From Ruminococcus sp. (GTDB lineage Bacteria > Bacillota > Clostridia > Oscillospirales > Ruminococcaceae): a stretch of DNA of 20,200 nucleotides. Location of the stretch: positions 1-20,200 of the forward strand of contig DNLQ01000089.1 in assembly GCA_003488415.1 (NCBI GenBank). Direction: 5' to 3'. Shown piece by piece: positions 1 through 6,057 of this stretch (positions are counted from its first letter, which is position 1; each line of letters starts with the position of its first letter). The position numbers and the translations under genes were made by a program. The notes below the pieces were generated by a model. The model was given only the letters and a program-made list of their open reading frames with translations, was not told where the DNA came from and ran no database searches.

Positions 1-1
1 T

Positions 2-469
2 GACGGCATTCCCACCGATGACGATCCATCCACCTACACCGTATCCCTTGCCGCCGACGATCTCTCCAACGAGCCGGATTTCCTGGCGGATATGACGATC
101 ACCGACAAGGACGGCAATACATGGCACGCTGAAGTTCCCGGCGATCATCCGGCTTACAGCTACGGCATCGGAGAGCCGGACGAGAACGGCTTCCATATCG
201 TCACCGACCTCAGCGGTGCTATGATCTGTATAGACAACAACGGCAATTACACCAAGAACGACAATGTGATGTGGGTAGTCATGGTCAACGGAGAACAGCT
301 CCTCACTGACCGTTACTACATCAATGACAATATAAGGCATCAGGGCGAATACCCGATGTTCCGCTACCTGTCAGCTTCTGAGGCAGTATACTCAGTCTTC
401 GTAGCCGTCCCGGACTCCGGGGGAATGAAGCGTCTGAGCAATGTCCTTGAGTTCAAGGTCGTAAAATAG
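2..469 (+). CDS. C-terminal part of an unidentified protein (5' end outside window)
   Basis: The frame is open from base 2 without a stop, so the gene begins upstream of the window; about 155 C-terminal residues are visible. The ATG at 92 is internal and has no ribosome site in front of it. The visible part is rich in Asp, Asn, Gly, Tyr and aromatic residues in alternating patterns, as expected for beta-sheet domains, with no membrane segment in this portion. It ends in a strand-like stretch and a final VVK. I do not recognise the family. The next gene starts 16 bases after the stop and has the same orientation, so the two are probably co-transcribed. An extracellular or surface location would fit the composition, but this is a guess because any signal peptide would lie outside the window. 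Confidence 0.7.
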   Translation, partial: DGIPTDDDPSTYTVSLAADDLSNEPDFLADMTITDKDGNTWHAEVPGDHPAYSYGIGEPDENGFHIVTDLSGAMICIDNNGNYTKNDNVMWVVMVNGEQLLTDRYYINDNIRHQGEYPMFRYLSASEAVYSVFVAVPDSGGMKRLSNVLEFKVVK

Positions 470-485
470 CGAAAGGAGAAAGCAA

Positions 486-986
486 ATGGACGAACAGCTT
501 AAAGACCTGCTTAATAATTTCCAGCATTTTTTCATGCCAAAGGCTCTCTTCAACGAGAATCAGGATCTGATTGCTGAACTGTCCGAGAGCAGTGATCTTA
601 TCTACGTTCTGTTCAATGATATATGCGTCCAGATAGAAAGAGACAATCCCTTTGAGGAAGAGGAGTTCTTTGTAAAGAAATATCAGATGGCTAACGACTG
701 TATGGTATTCCATCTCGGTTTCCCGAAGCCCGAGGAGCCTCCCCTGTGCTGGTGGATGTATCTGTTCTTCGACCGTAAAGGCGGCAGCAGGAACTGCTAC
801 GGAGTGGAGCGCACCGATCCGCCGGAGTCCGGAGATCCCGGAAGAGAATACGGCAAGCTGGTATGCCTGGACAAAAATGATAAACGTATCAAGCTCGGCA
901 TTTTCCCTGTAGACAGACCTTACGAACCTCTTGAGGCTGCCTTTGACCACTATACCGCCAGCCTTGAAGAAGCCGCTAAAAAATAA
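486..986 (+). CDS. Unknown small acidic protein, paralogue A of a tandem pair
   Basis: A 166-residue, apparently soluble cytoplasmic protein with no signal peptide or membrane segment. An AAAGGAG ribosome site sits 8 bases before the ATG. I do not recognise the family. It is clearly homologous to the next gene (1034-1528): both begin with an MD-rich amphipathic helix containing F-x-H-x-F, then share a DLI motif, an NPF motif (54-56 here), a hydrophobic PLC..MY segment (86-92) and a CYxxE motif (104-108). Lengths are almost equal (166 and 164). The C terminus is a predicted helix ending in AAKK. The pair looks like an old local duplication, since identity is modest and spread along the whole length. 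Position in a run of co-oriented genes ahead of paaK suggests co-transcription but does not give a function. Confidence 0.8.
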   Translation: MDEQLKDLLNNFQHFFMPKALFNENQDLIAELSESSDLIYVLFNDICVQIERDNPFEEEEFFVKKYQMANDCMVFHLGFPKPEEPPLCWWMYLFFDRKGGSRNCYGVERTDPPESGDPGREYGKLVCLDKNDKRIKLGIFPVDRPYEPLEAAFDHYTASLEEAAKK

Positions 987-1033
987 CATCCCCCGGTAAG
1001 AGCCGGTCAGGATAATATCAAAGGAGCAGACTA

Positions 1034-1528
1034 ATGGACAAGAAATTTCTTGATATAATTTACTATTTTGAACACATATTCCTTCCGCAGACTCTGTTCA
1101 GCGAGGACTACGACCTTATAGGAACTATCGTCAGAAAGCCGGAGGAAAACACCCTTTTCAACGTTTTCGATGCCATGTGCGACGAGAGGAAGGAAAAGAA
1201 TCCATTTACTCCCGACCAGTTCAAGGCTGAGGAGTACCACATCCGTGACGGCTGGTATGCACTCGATATCACCTTCCCCCAGCCTCCCATGACTCCGCTG
1301 TGCTATGCAATGTACATATTCTACAAGGCTGACGGCACTGAAAAAGGCTGCTACACCCTGGAGAGCGGAAAGAACGAAAGCGGTATCCAGTGCGGGTTCC
1401 TGTGTCAGTGGAAGGCTGATGGTTCACACGTGAACTACGGAACAAAGTCGCTTGAAACCACTGCTGCCGACATCCTGGAGGAGGCTTTCCGTATCCATAC
1501 AGGTCTGTCTGCAAGAGAAGAAAAGTAA
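1034..1528 (+). CDS. Unknown small acidic protein, paralogue B of a tandem pair
   Basis: A 164-residue soluble protein with an AAAGGAG ribosome site just before the ATG. It aligns end to end with the preceding gene product: the N-terminal helix with YFEHIF, DLI near 27-29, NPF at 56-58, PLC at 88-90 followed by MY at 93-94, and CYTLE at 106-110. The conserved Cys-rich hydrophobic strand (PLCxxMYxF) and the two-residue CY motif are the most constant positions and could be structural or a binding site. It has no signal peptide, membrane helix or catalytic motif that I can name. The gap to the first copy is 47 bases and to paaK 46 bases. Function is unknown; SUKH- or DUF-type immunity or regulatory proteins are of comparable size, but nothing here proves that link. 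Confidence 0.8.
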   Translation: MDKKFLDIIYYFEHIFLPQTLFSEDYDLIGTIVRKPEENTLFNVFDAMCDERKEKNPFTPDQFKAEEYHIRDGWYALDITFPQPPMTPLCYAMYIFYKADGTEKGCYTLESGKNESGIQCGFLCQWKADGSHVNYGTKSLETTAADILEEAFRIHTGLSAREEK

Positions 1529-1574
1529 CATAGGTTCCTGACATAATAATTTTTTTAAAGGAGTAAGAATACCA

Positions 1575-2879
1575 ATGGAAAAATACTGGAATCAAGAGAT
1601 GGAATGTGCGTCCAGGGAGGATATGAAAAAGCTCCAGGACGAGCGCCTTGTGGCTCAGGTAAAGCGTGTTTACGAAAACGTGAAGTATTACCGTGATCTC
1701 ATGGACGAGAAGGGCGTGAAGCCGGAGGACATAAAGTCCACCGATGATCTCCACAAGCTCCCCTTTATCTCAAAGTCAGACCTCAGAGACGCATACCCCT
1801 ACGGTCTGCTGGCTGTGCCCCTTTCCGAATGTGTGAGGATACACTCCACCAGCGGTACCACCGGACGCCGTGTAGTCGCTTTCTACACTCAGAACGACAT
1901 CGACCTCTGGGACGAGTGCTGCGCAAGAGCTATCACTGCTGCCGGCGGCACAAAGGACGACGTTTGCCAGGTCAGCTACGGCTTCGGTCTCTTTACCGGC
2001 GGTGCAGGTCTCAACGGCGGTTCACACAAGACCGGCTGCCTCACTCTCCCGATGAGCTCAGGCAATACCGAAAGACAGATACAGTTCATGCGTGACCTGG
2101 GTGCTACTATCCTCTGCTGTACCCCTTCCTACGCCGCTTACATCGGCGAGACCATACACGATATGGGACTCACTCCCGATGATCTGAAGCTGAAGGCAGG
2201 CATCTTCGGCGCAGAGCCCTGGACTGAGGAAATGCGCCGCTCTATCGAGAAGTCACTGGGCATCAAGGCTTACGACATCTACGGACTTACTGAGATAAGC
2301 GGTCCCGGAGTCTCCTTTGAGTGCAGCGAGCAGAGCGGTATGCACATCAACGAGGACAACTTCATCCCCGAGATCATCAATCCCGATACCGGAGAGGTAC
2401 TCCCCGAGGGCGAGATCGGAGAGCTTGTGTTCACAAGCATCACCAAGGAGGCTTTCCCCCTTCTCCGCTACCGCACCCGTGACCTCTGCGTGCTTTCAAG
2501 AAAGAAATGCTCCTGCGGACGTACACTTATCAAAATGGCAAAGCCTATGGGCAGAAGCGATGATATGCTGATAATCCGAGGAGTAAACGTATTCCCCTCA
2601 CAGATCGAGACAGTTCTCATCGAGCAGGGCTACTCTCCCAACTACCTTATCGAGGTTGACCGTGTAAACAACTCCGATACCCTTGATATCAGCGTCGAGA
2701 TGAATCCGGAGCAGTTCTCCGACAAGGTGGGCGACCTCCAGGATCAGGAGCGCCACCTCGCAGGTGCAATGAAGACCATGCTCGGCATCAATCCCAAGGT
2801 ACACCTCGTATCGCCCAAATCCATCACAAGAAGTGAGGGCAAGGCGGTGCGTGTGATAGACAAACGTAAGCTGCATTGA
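1575..2879 (+). CDS. paaK: Phenylacetate-CoA ligase (PaaK-type, AMP-forming)
   Basis: A 434-residue enzyme of the adenylate-forming superfamily, close to the usual PaaK length. It activates an aryl acetate such as phenylacetate to its CoA thioester with ATP and CoA, in the cytoplasm. Visible motifs are the phosphate-binding loop STSGTTGRR at 91-99, the adenine-site motif YGLTE at 236-240 followed by SGPGV, RYRTRD at 298-303, the hinge region GRSDDMLIIRGVNVFPSQ at 326-343, and a C-terminal EGKA with Lys423 as the likely catalytic lysine. A CxC pair (312-314) precedes the hinge, as in many PaaK proteins. The ribosome site AAAGGAG lies before the ATG. No phenylacetate degradation genes are visible. 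A tandem ACT protein two genes downstream is a common anaerobe partner. The substrate could equally be indoleacetate or another arylacetate. Confidence 0.93.
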   Translation: MEKYWNQEMECASREDMKKLQDERLVAQVKRVYENVKYYRDLMDEKGVKPEDIKSTDDLHKLPFISKSDLRDAYPYGLLAVPLSECVRIHSTSGTTGRRVVAFYTQNDIDLWDECCARAITAAGGTKDDVCQVSYGFGLFTGGAGLNGGSHKTGCLTLPMSSGNTERQIQFMRDLGATILCCTPSYAAYIGETIHDMGLTPDDLKLKAGIFGAEPWTEEMRRSIEKSLGIKAYDIYGLTEISGPGVSFECSEQSGMHINEDNFIPEIINPDTGEVLPEGEIGELVFTSITKEAFPLLRYRTRDLCVLSRKKCSCGRTLIKMAKPMGRSDDMLIIRGVNVFPSQIETVLIEQGYSPNYLIEVDRVNNSDTLDISVEMNPEQFSDKVGDLQDQERHLAGAMKTMLGINPKVHLVSPKSITRSEGKAVRVIDKRKLH

Positions 2880-2929
2880 CCGTGCGGCACCGGCATGACC
2901 GGTAAACACTATTCTTACGGAGGTGCATT

Positions 2930-3217
2930 ATGAAAGTTAAATTATTCTCATCCACTTTTCTTCCGGCACAGGAGAAGTACGACAAGTTCTTCACCTTTGA
3001 GAGCGAACTCAACGACTTTATCGCTACAGTAAAGGTCATCGACATCAAATACAGCACATCGGCAGGTATGTGCCACGATGCCCAGACTCATGCAAACGAG
3101 TATTTTCAGGACTTCTCCGCCCTTGTAATGTACGAGGAGATCGAAGGAGCTGCACCCGAAAAGAAACCTGCCGCAAAGAAGACAGCCTCACGCAAGAAGG
3201 CTGCTTCCAAGGAATGA
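2930..3217 (+). CDS. Cse60-like small protein with histone-H1-like basic tail
   Basis: A 95-residue protein preceded by a CGGAGG ribosome site. Residues 1-70 resemble the sporulation-associated Cse60/DUF2758 family: an MKVKLF start, a helix with a hydrophobic face (E24-I31), the V-I-D-I-K-Y-S strand at 36-42, and the closing F-S-A-L-V-M-Y-E at 62-69. That match is from memory of the family pattern, not a search. Residues 71-95 are an added tail rich in Lys, Ala, Pro and Ser (KKPAAKK, SRKKAASKE), unlike anything in the compact family and similar to nucleic-acid-binding tails of H1-type proteins. The gene lies between paaK and the ACT gene with gaps of 50 and 25 bases, so it is almost certainly co-transcribed with them. 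Function is unknown. Confidence 0.72.
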   Translation: MKVKLFSSTFLPAQEKYDKFFTFESELNDFIATVKVIDIKYSTSAGMCHDAQTHANEYFQDFSALVMYEEIEGAAPEKKPAAKKTASRKKAASKE

Positions 3218-3242
3218 CGAATACCAGCAAGGAGGACTTACC

Positions 3243-3677
3243 ATGTCAGATGTAAGACAGATCTCAGTATTTATGGACAACAAGCCTAATCAGCTTGCCG
3301 GAGTCATGAAGATACTCAAGGACAGCGGCGTCAATATAAGAGCCCTGAGCCTTGCAGATACCAAGGATTTCGGGATCCTTCGCATCATCGTAAACGATAC
3401 CGACAAGGCGTGTGAGGCTATCAAGGAGGCAGGATACGCTGCCGCTGTTACTCCCATCATCGCTATCTCCATTCCCGATTCACCCGGTCAGCTCAGCCGT
3501 GTACTGGATATACTGGGCGGCGACGGTGTAAATCTTGAGTACCTCTACGCTTTCACAGGAGCTTCCGACAGATCAGTATCCTTCGTTATCCGTGTGGATG
3601 ATAACGAATCCGCTGCCGCTGCTCTCGCAAAGGGCGGCATAATCCAGCTCACGGAGAACGATATATCCGAGATGTAA
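3243..3677 (+). CDS. Tandem ACT-domain protein (amino-acid-binding regulator)
   Basis: A 144-residue protein consisting only of two ACT domains, about residues 6-65 and 73-138. Each begins with the typical strand then a helix after a N/D-x-P-G/N-x-L motif: NKPNQLAGV near 13-21 and DSPGQLSRV near 79-87. VNIRAL and VNLEYL form the second strands. The family usually binds amino acids at domain interfaces. Stand-alone tandem ACT proteins of this size frequently sit next to paaK in anaerobic Firmicutes and archaea, consistent with sensing an aromatic amino acid related to the arylacetyl-CoA pathway. AAGGAGG lies 7 bases before the ATG. This is the last gene of the run; no clear terminator follows before the next promoter. 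The ligand is inferred, not shown. Confidence 0.9.
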   Translation: MSDVRQISVFMDNKPNQLAGVMKILKDSGVNIRALSLADTKDFGILRIIVNDTDKACEAIKEAGYAAAVTPIIAISIPDSPGQLSRVLDILGGDGVNLEYLYAFTGASDRSVSFVIRVDDNESAAAALAKGGIIQLTENDISEM

Positions 3678-3715
3678 AGCGATATCAGCGGGGCAGAAGT
3701 TATTCTTTCAAAGCC

Positions 3716-3744
3716 TTGACAAATATCCGCTTTAACGGTATAAT
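3716..3744 (+). promoter_or_regulatory. Consensus sigma-A promoter for the zinc-ribbon gene
   Basis: TTGACA at 3716-3721 and TATAAT at 3739-3744 are both perfect matches, separated by exactly 17 bases. Transcription would start near 3751, leaving a leader of about 29 bases that contains AAAGGAG before the ATG at 3780. This is by far the best promoter in the window and marks the start of a new transcription unit after the ACT gene. Confidence 0.9.
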
Positions 3745-3779
3745 AATATTGTACATTTTTATTCAAAGGAGCGAGTGTA

Positions 3780-4214
3780 ATGAGCATTCTCGATAAGATC
3801 GGCGATGTCTCCAAGGGCGTTACCGATAAGACAAAAAGTATGTCAGAGGCAAGCAACCTCAAGAGAAAGATACTGTACGAGGAGGAGAGGATCGTAGAGA
3901 TCTTCACCGACATCGGCAAGAAGTACTACAAGAACCCCAACGAGGATCCTGCAAATCTCAAGGCTCTGTGCGATGATATCGACACACGCCGCAGAAGGAT
4001 CAAGAAGATGAGATTCGAGCTCAACGGCATCAGAGGCTATAAGATATGCCCCAAGTGCGACGCTGAGGTAAACGAGCGCTTCCAGTTCTGCGGACGCTGC
4101 GGCGCAAGACTCCCCGACATGGAGGACGACGATTTCATGTCCCTGGAGACCAATGACTATTACACAGAAAGCAGCAATAACTTCTTTAACGCTGATTCAA
4201 ACAAGAACTATTAA
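3780..4214 (+). CDS. Zinc-ribbon protein with N-terminal helical region
   Basis: A 144-residue protein. Residues 1-85 are charged and helical, probably coiled coil, with a strongly basic stretch RRRRIKKMR at 70-78. A compact zinc ribbon follows, with Cys90, Cys93, Cys104 and Cys107 in CPxC...CGRC spacing. The last 35 residues are acidic then rich in Asn, Ser and Tyr and are probably disordered. Small Firmicute proteins with a helical N-terminus and one zinc ribbon are common, but their roles are mostly unknown; nucleic-acid or protein binding is possible. The gene has a consensus promoter immediately upstream and an intrinsic terminator 7 bases after its stop, so it forms its own, probably well-expressed, single-gene unit. 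Lack of a signal peptide indicates a cytoplasmic protein. Confidence 0.85.
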   Translation: MSILDKIGDVSKGVTDKTKSMSEASNLKRKILYEEERIVEIFTDIGKKYYKNPNEDPANLKALCDDIDTRRRRIKKMRFELNGIRGYKICPKCDAEVNERFQFCGRCGARLPDMEDDDFMSLETNDYYTESSNNFFNADSNKNY

Positions 4215-4220
4215 TCTTTC

Positions 4221-4256
4221 AGGCTGTTCTGAGTGATCAGGACAGCCTTCCTTTTT
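4221..4256 (+). terminator. Intrinsic terminator after the zinc-ribbon gene
   Basis: A 12-bp stem pairs AGGCTGTTCTGA (4221-4232) with TCAGGACAGCCT (4237-4248), with one T-G wobble and a GTGA tetraloop, followed by TCCTTTTT. It begins 6 bases after the TAA. The lipase gene starts only 14 bases beyond its end, so that gene depends on read-through or on a promoter inside or before this structure. Confidence 0.88.
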
Positions 4257-4269
4257 ATGGTGGTGCTTT

Positions 4270-5598
4270 ATGAAAAGAGTATTCCTGCTGCCCCGGCTGA
4301 TCCTTGTCATGCTGTTCATGAACCTTGTTCCGCTGTGGTGCGGTATCAGTCCGGGGAAGGCTGTTATGGTGCTGCTGACAGTATTCCTCTCGGCAGCCTA
4401 CCTTTACATCGTTTTCGGCAAGGGAAGGGCAAAGTCTGAAAGTCCCAGGCTGCGGCGCATAGACAAGGGCGCAGACCTGATATGGCTGGGCGGCTTCGCT
4501 GCCGTCATCGAGGTCATTGTACTTTGGATATGGTTCTCAAAGACCTCCGCCGGCACCGTCCCGAAGGTATTCGCAGCAGTAATGCCTGTCCTGTCAGCGG
4601 CACTCCTGGTATTCGCCGGAGTTGTCAGAGTCACGGCAGGCTCAAAGCAGATAAAGCTCCGGGACTATATACTCCTGCTGACGCTGTGGTGGTGTCCCGT
4701 TGTGAACATCTTCATCTTCCGCAGCTTCTACAAGACCGCAAGACGTGAATACGTCTTTGAGTCCGACAAGCTGGAGCTTGAGAACGCCCGTGCAGAGAAC
4801 GAGATATGCAAGACCAGATACCCAGTGATTATGGTCCACGGCATCTTCTTCCGTGACTGGCAGCTCCTTAACTACTGGGGCAGAGTCCCTGCCACGCTCA
4901 TCCGCAACGGCGCACAGGTATACTACGGCGAACAGCAGTCCGCACAGTCCATAGCCGACAGCGCCGGGGAGCTGAAGGAGACCATACTCAGAGTCATCAG
5001 GGAGACCGGTGCGGAAAAGGTGAATATAATTGCCCATTCCAAAGGAGGACTCGACTCCCGCTACGCTATAAGCTGCCTCGGTATGGATAAGTACGTGGCT
5101 ACACTTACCACCATCAACACTCCCCACAAGGGCTGCGACATGGTGGATTTCCTCCTTGACAAGCTGCCGGACAGCTTTGCACAGTTCCTGGCTGCAAGAT
5201 ACAACAAGCTGTTCACCAGACTCGGAGATACCGCTCCCGACTTCATGGCAGGAGTGAATGACCTCAGTGCAAAAAAGGCAGCCTCCTATGACGAGCTTAT
5301 GCCGGACTCACCGGAGGTCAGCTACCGCAGCGTTATGTCCACCATGAGCCGGGCAGGTTCTGCCGGGCCGCCCCTCAACATCGGGTATATGCTGATAAAG
5401 AAGCTCAACGGCGCAAACGACGGTCTTGTGTGGGAGAAGTCTGCTATCCACGGCACCCACCGTGACATCACCTCCCCCAAAAAGCGTGGCATCAGCCACG
5501 GCGATATGATAGACCTCTTCCGTGAGAACATCGAGGGTTTCGATGTGCGTGAGTTCTATGCAGGCATCGTCAGTGAGCTGAAGGAACAAGGCTGGTGA
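4270..5598 (+). CDS. Membrane-anchored lipase-like alpha/beta hydrolase
   Basis: A 442-residue protein in two parts. Residues 1-155 hold about five hydrophobic segments (near 4-24, 30-50, 69-90, 98-122, 131-152), with a basic loop at 51-67 suggesting that loop is cytoplasmic. Residues 184-442 form a hydrolase resembling true bacterial triacylglycerol lipases: the oxyanion VHG at 189-191, nucleophile elbow AHSKGGLDSRY with Ser257, an NTPHKG strand at 283-288, a probable catalytic Asp384 in NGANDGLV, and His410 in ISHGDMIDL. Substrate is probably a long-chain ester or membrane lipid. An odd number of helices would put the domain outside, though basic residues after helix 5 make this uncertain. 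The ribosome site is weak (GGTGG), directly after the terminator tail. The 3' end overlaps a convergent gene by 29 bases. Confidence 0.85.
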   Translation: MKRVFLLPRLILVMLFMNLVPLWCGISPGKAVMVLLTVFLSAAYLYIVFGKGRAKSESPRLRRIDKGADLIWLGGFAAVIEVIVLWIWFSKTSAGTVPKVFAAVMPVLSAALLVFAGVVRVTAGSKQIKLRDYILLLTLWWCPVVNIFIFRSFYKTARREYVFESDKLELENARAENEICKTRYPVIMVHGIFFRDWQLLNYWGRVPATLIRNGAQVYYGEQQSAQSIADSAGELKETILRVIRETGAEKVNIIAHSKGGLDSRYAISCLGMDKYVATLTTINTPHKGCDMVDFLLDKLPDSFAQFLAARYNKLFTRLGDTAPDFMAGVNDLSAKKAASYDELMPDSPEVSYRSVMSTMSRAGSAGPPLNIGYMLIKKLNGANDGLVWEKSAIHGTHRDITSPKKRGISHGDMIDLFRENIEGFDVREFYAGIVSELKEQGW

Positions 5599-5968
5599 AT
5601 CTCCGCCTTATGCTCCGGCAGAGATAGTAAGCCGGTATGCAGAGAATGAACCATACCCCGGTGTACAGCGGACATATCTGTCCCATGAAATTCAGCGGTA
5701 CATCCGAATAATCCCACACTCTCCAGCCCATTATCATATTGTCAAATATCCCCACCGGCAGCTCTATGGCTGTTATCATAAGCGCACCTATGAGGCTGCT
5801 CGATGCCGGACTCAGCCTGAACCGCATATTGATGCTGTACAGCAGCGCCAGTGCAGCTCCTCCGGTAAGCGCCATAGTCCAGTGGGTGTATCCACGTGTG
5901 ATTATCTCAAAAAGGCTGTAGATAAAATATCCCATAAGAAATGCGAAAAGTGACTGCAGCGGTTTCAT
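5570..5968 (-). CDS. Small integral membrane protein, putative ABC-transporter type IV (CmpB) family
   Basis: A 132-residue protein with about four membrane segments (near 3-22, 33-49, 57-77 and 99-118). The RGYTHW motif at 25-30 and the WDYSDVPLNFMGQICP segment at 85-100 match my memory of the 'putative ABC-transporter type IV' family (PF06541), which despite its name has no demonstrated transport role. The C terminus is basic and cytoplasmic. The longest frame starts at 5998, but the ATG at 5968 is preceded by a strong AGGGAGG at the right distance, so I use that start. The gene is convergent with the lipase-like gene, sharing 29 bases of 3' end, and divergent from malQ across an 89-base gap. 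Confidence 0.8.
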   Translation of the reverse strand: MKPLQSLFAFLMGYFIYSLFEIITRGYTHWTMALTGGAALALLYSINMRFRLSPASSSLIGALMITAIELPVGIFDNMIMGWRVWDYSDVPLNFMGQICPLYTGVWFILCIPAYYLCRSIRRRFTSLVPSAH

Positions 5969-5975
5969 GGCAATA

Positions 5976-5982
5976 CCTCCCT
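5976..5982 (-). promoter_or_regulatory. Ribosome site that sets the CmpB-like start
   Basis: AGGGAGG on the minus strand lies 7 bases before the ATG at 5968, and the upstream ATG at 5998 has no comparable site. The protein is therefore 132 residues rather than 142. Confidence 0.8.
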
Positions 5983-6057
5983 GTATCGTTTCAGCCATAG
6001 TGTGTCACATTTTCACAGTAATATTCAGGCAGTCAGGTCTGCCGGAAGGAGTTAGCA

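Noticed and set aside
453..989. A 178-codon open frame on the minus strand
   Set aside because: It is almost exactly antisense to the well-supported gene at 486-986, has no ribosome site, and that gene has a recognisable paralogue next door. Treated as a shadow.
2889..2903. Hairpin ACCGG...CCGGT after paaK
   Set aside because: A 5-bp stem with no T tract; too weak to be a terminator, and the downstream gene appears co-transcribed.
6028..6043. Small hairpin GGCAG...CTGCC before malQ
   Set aside because: The stem is only 5 bp. It lies between the divergent malQ and CmpB-like genes and could be an operator, but this is too short to support alone.
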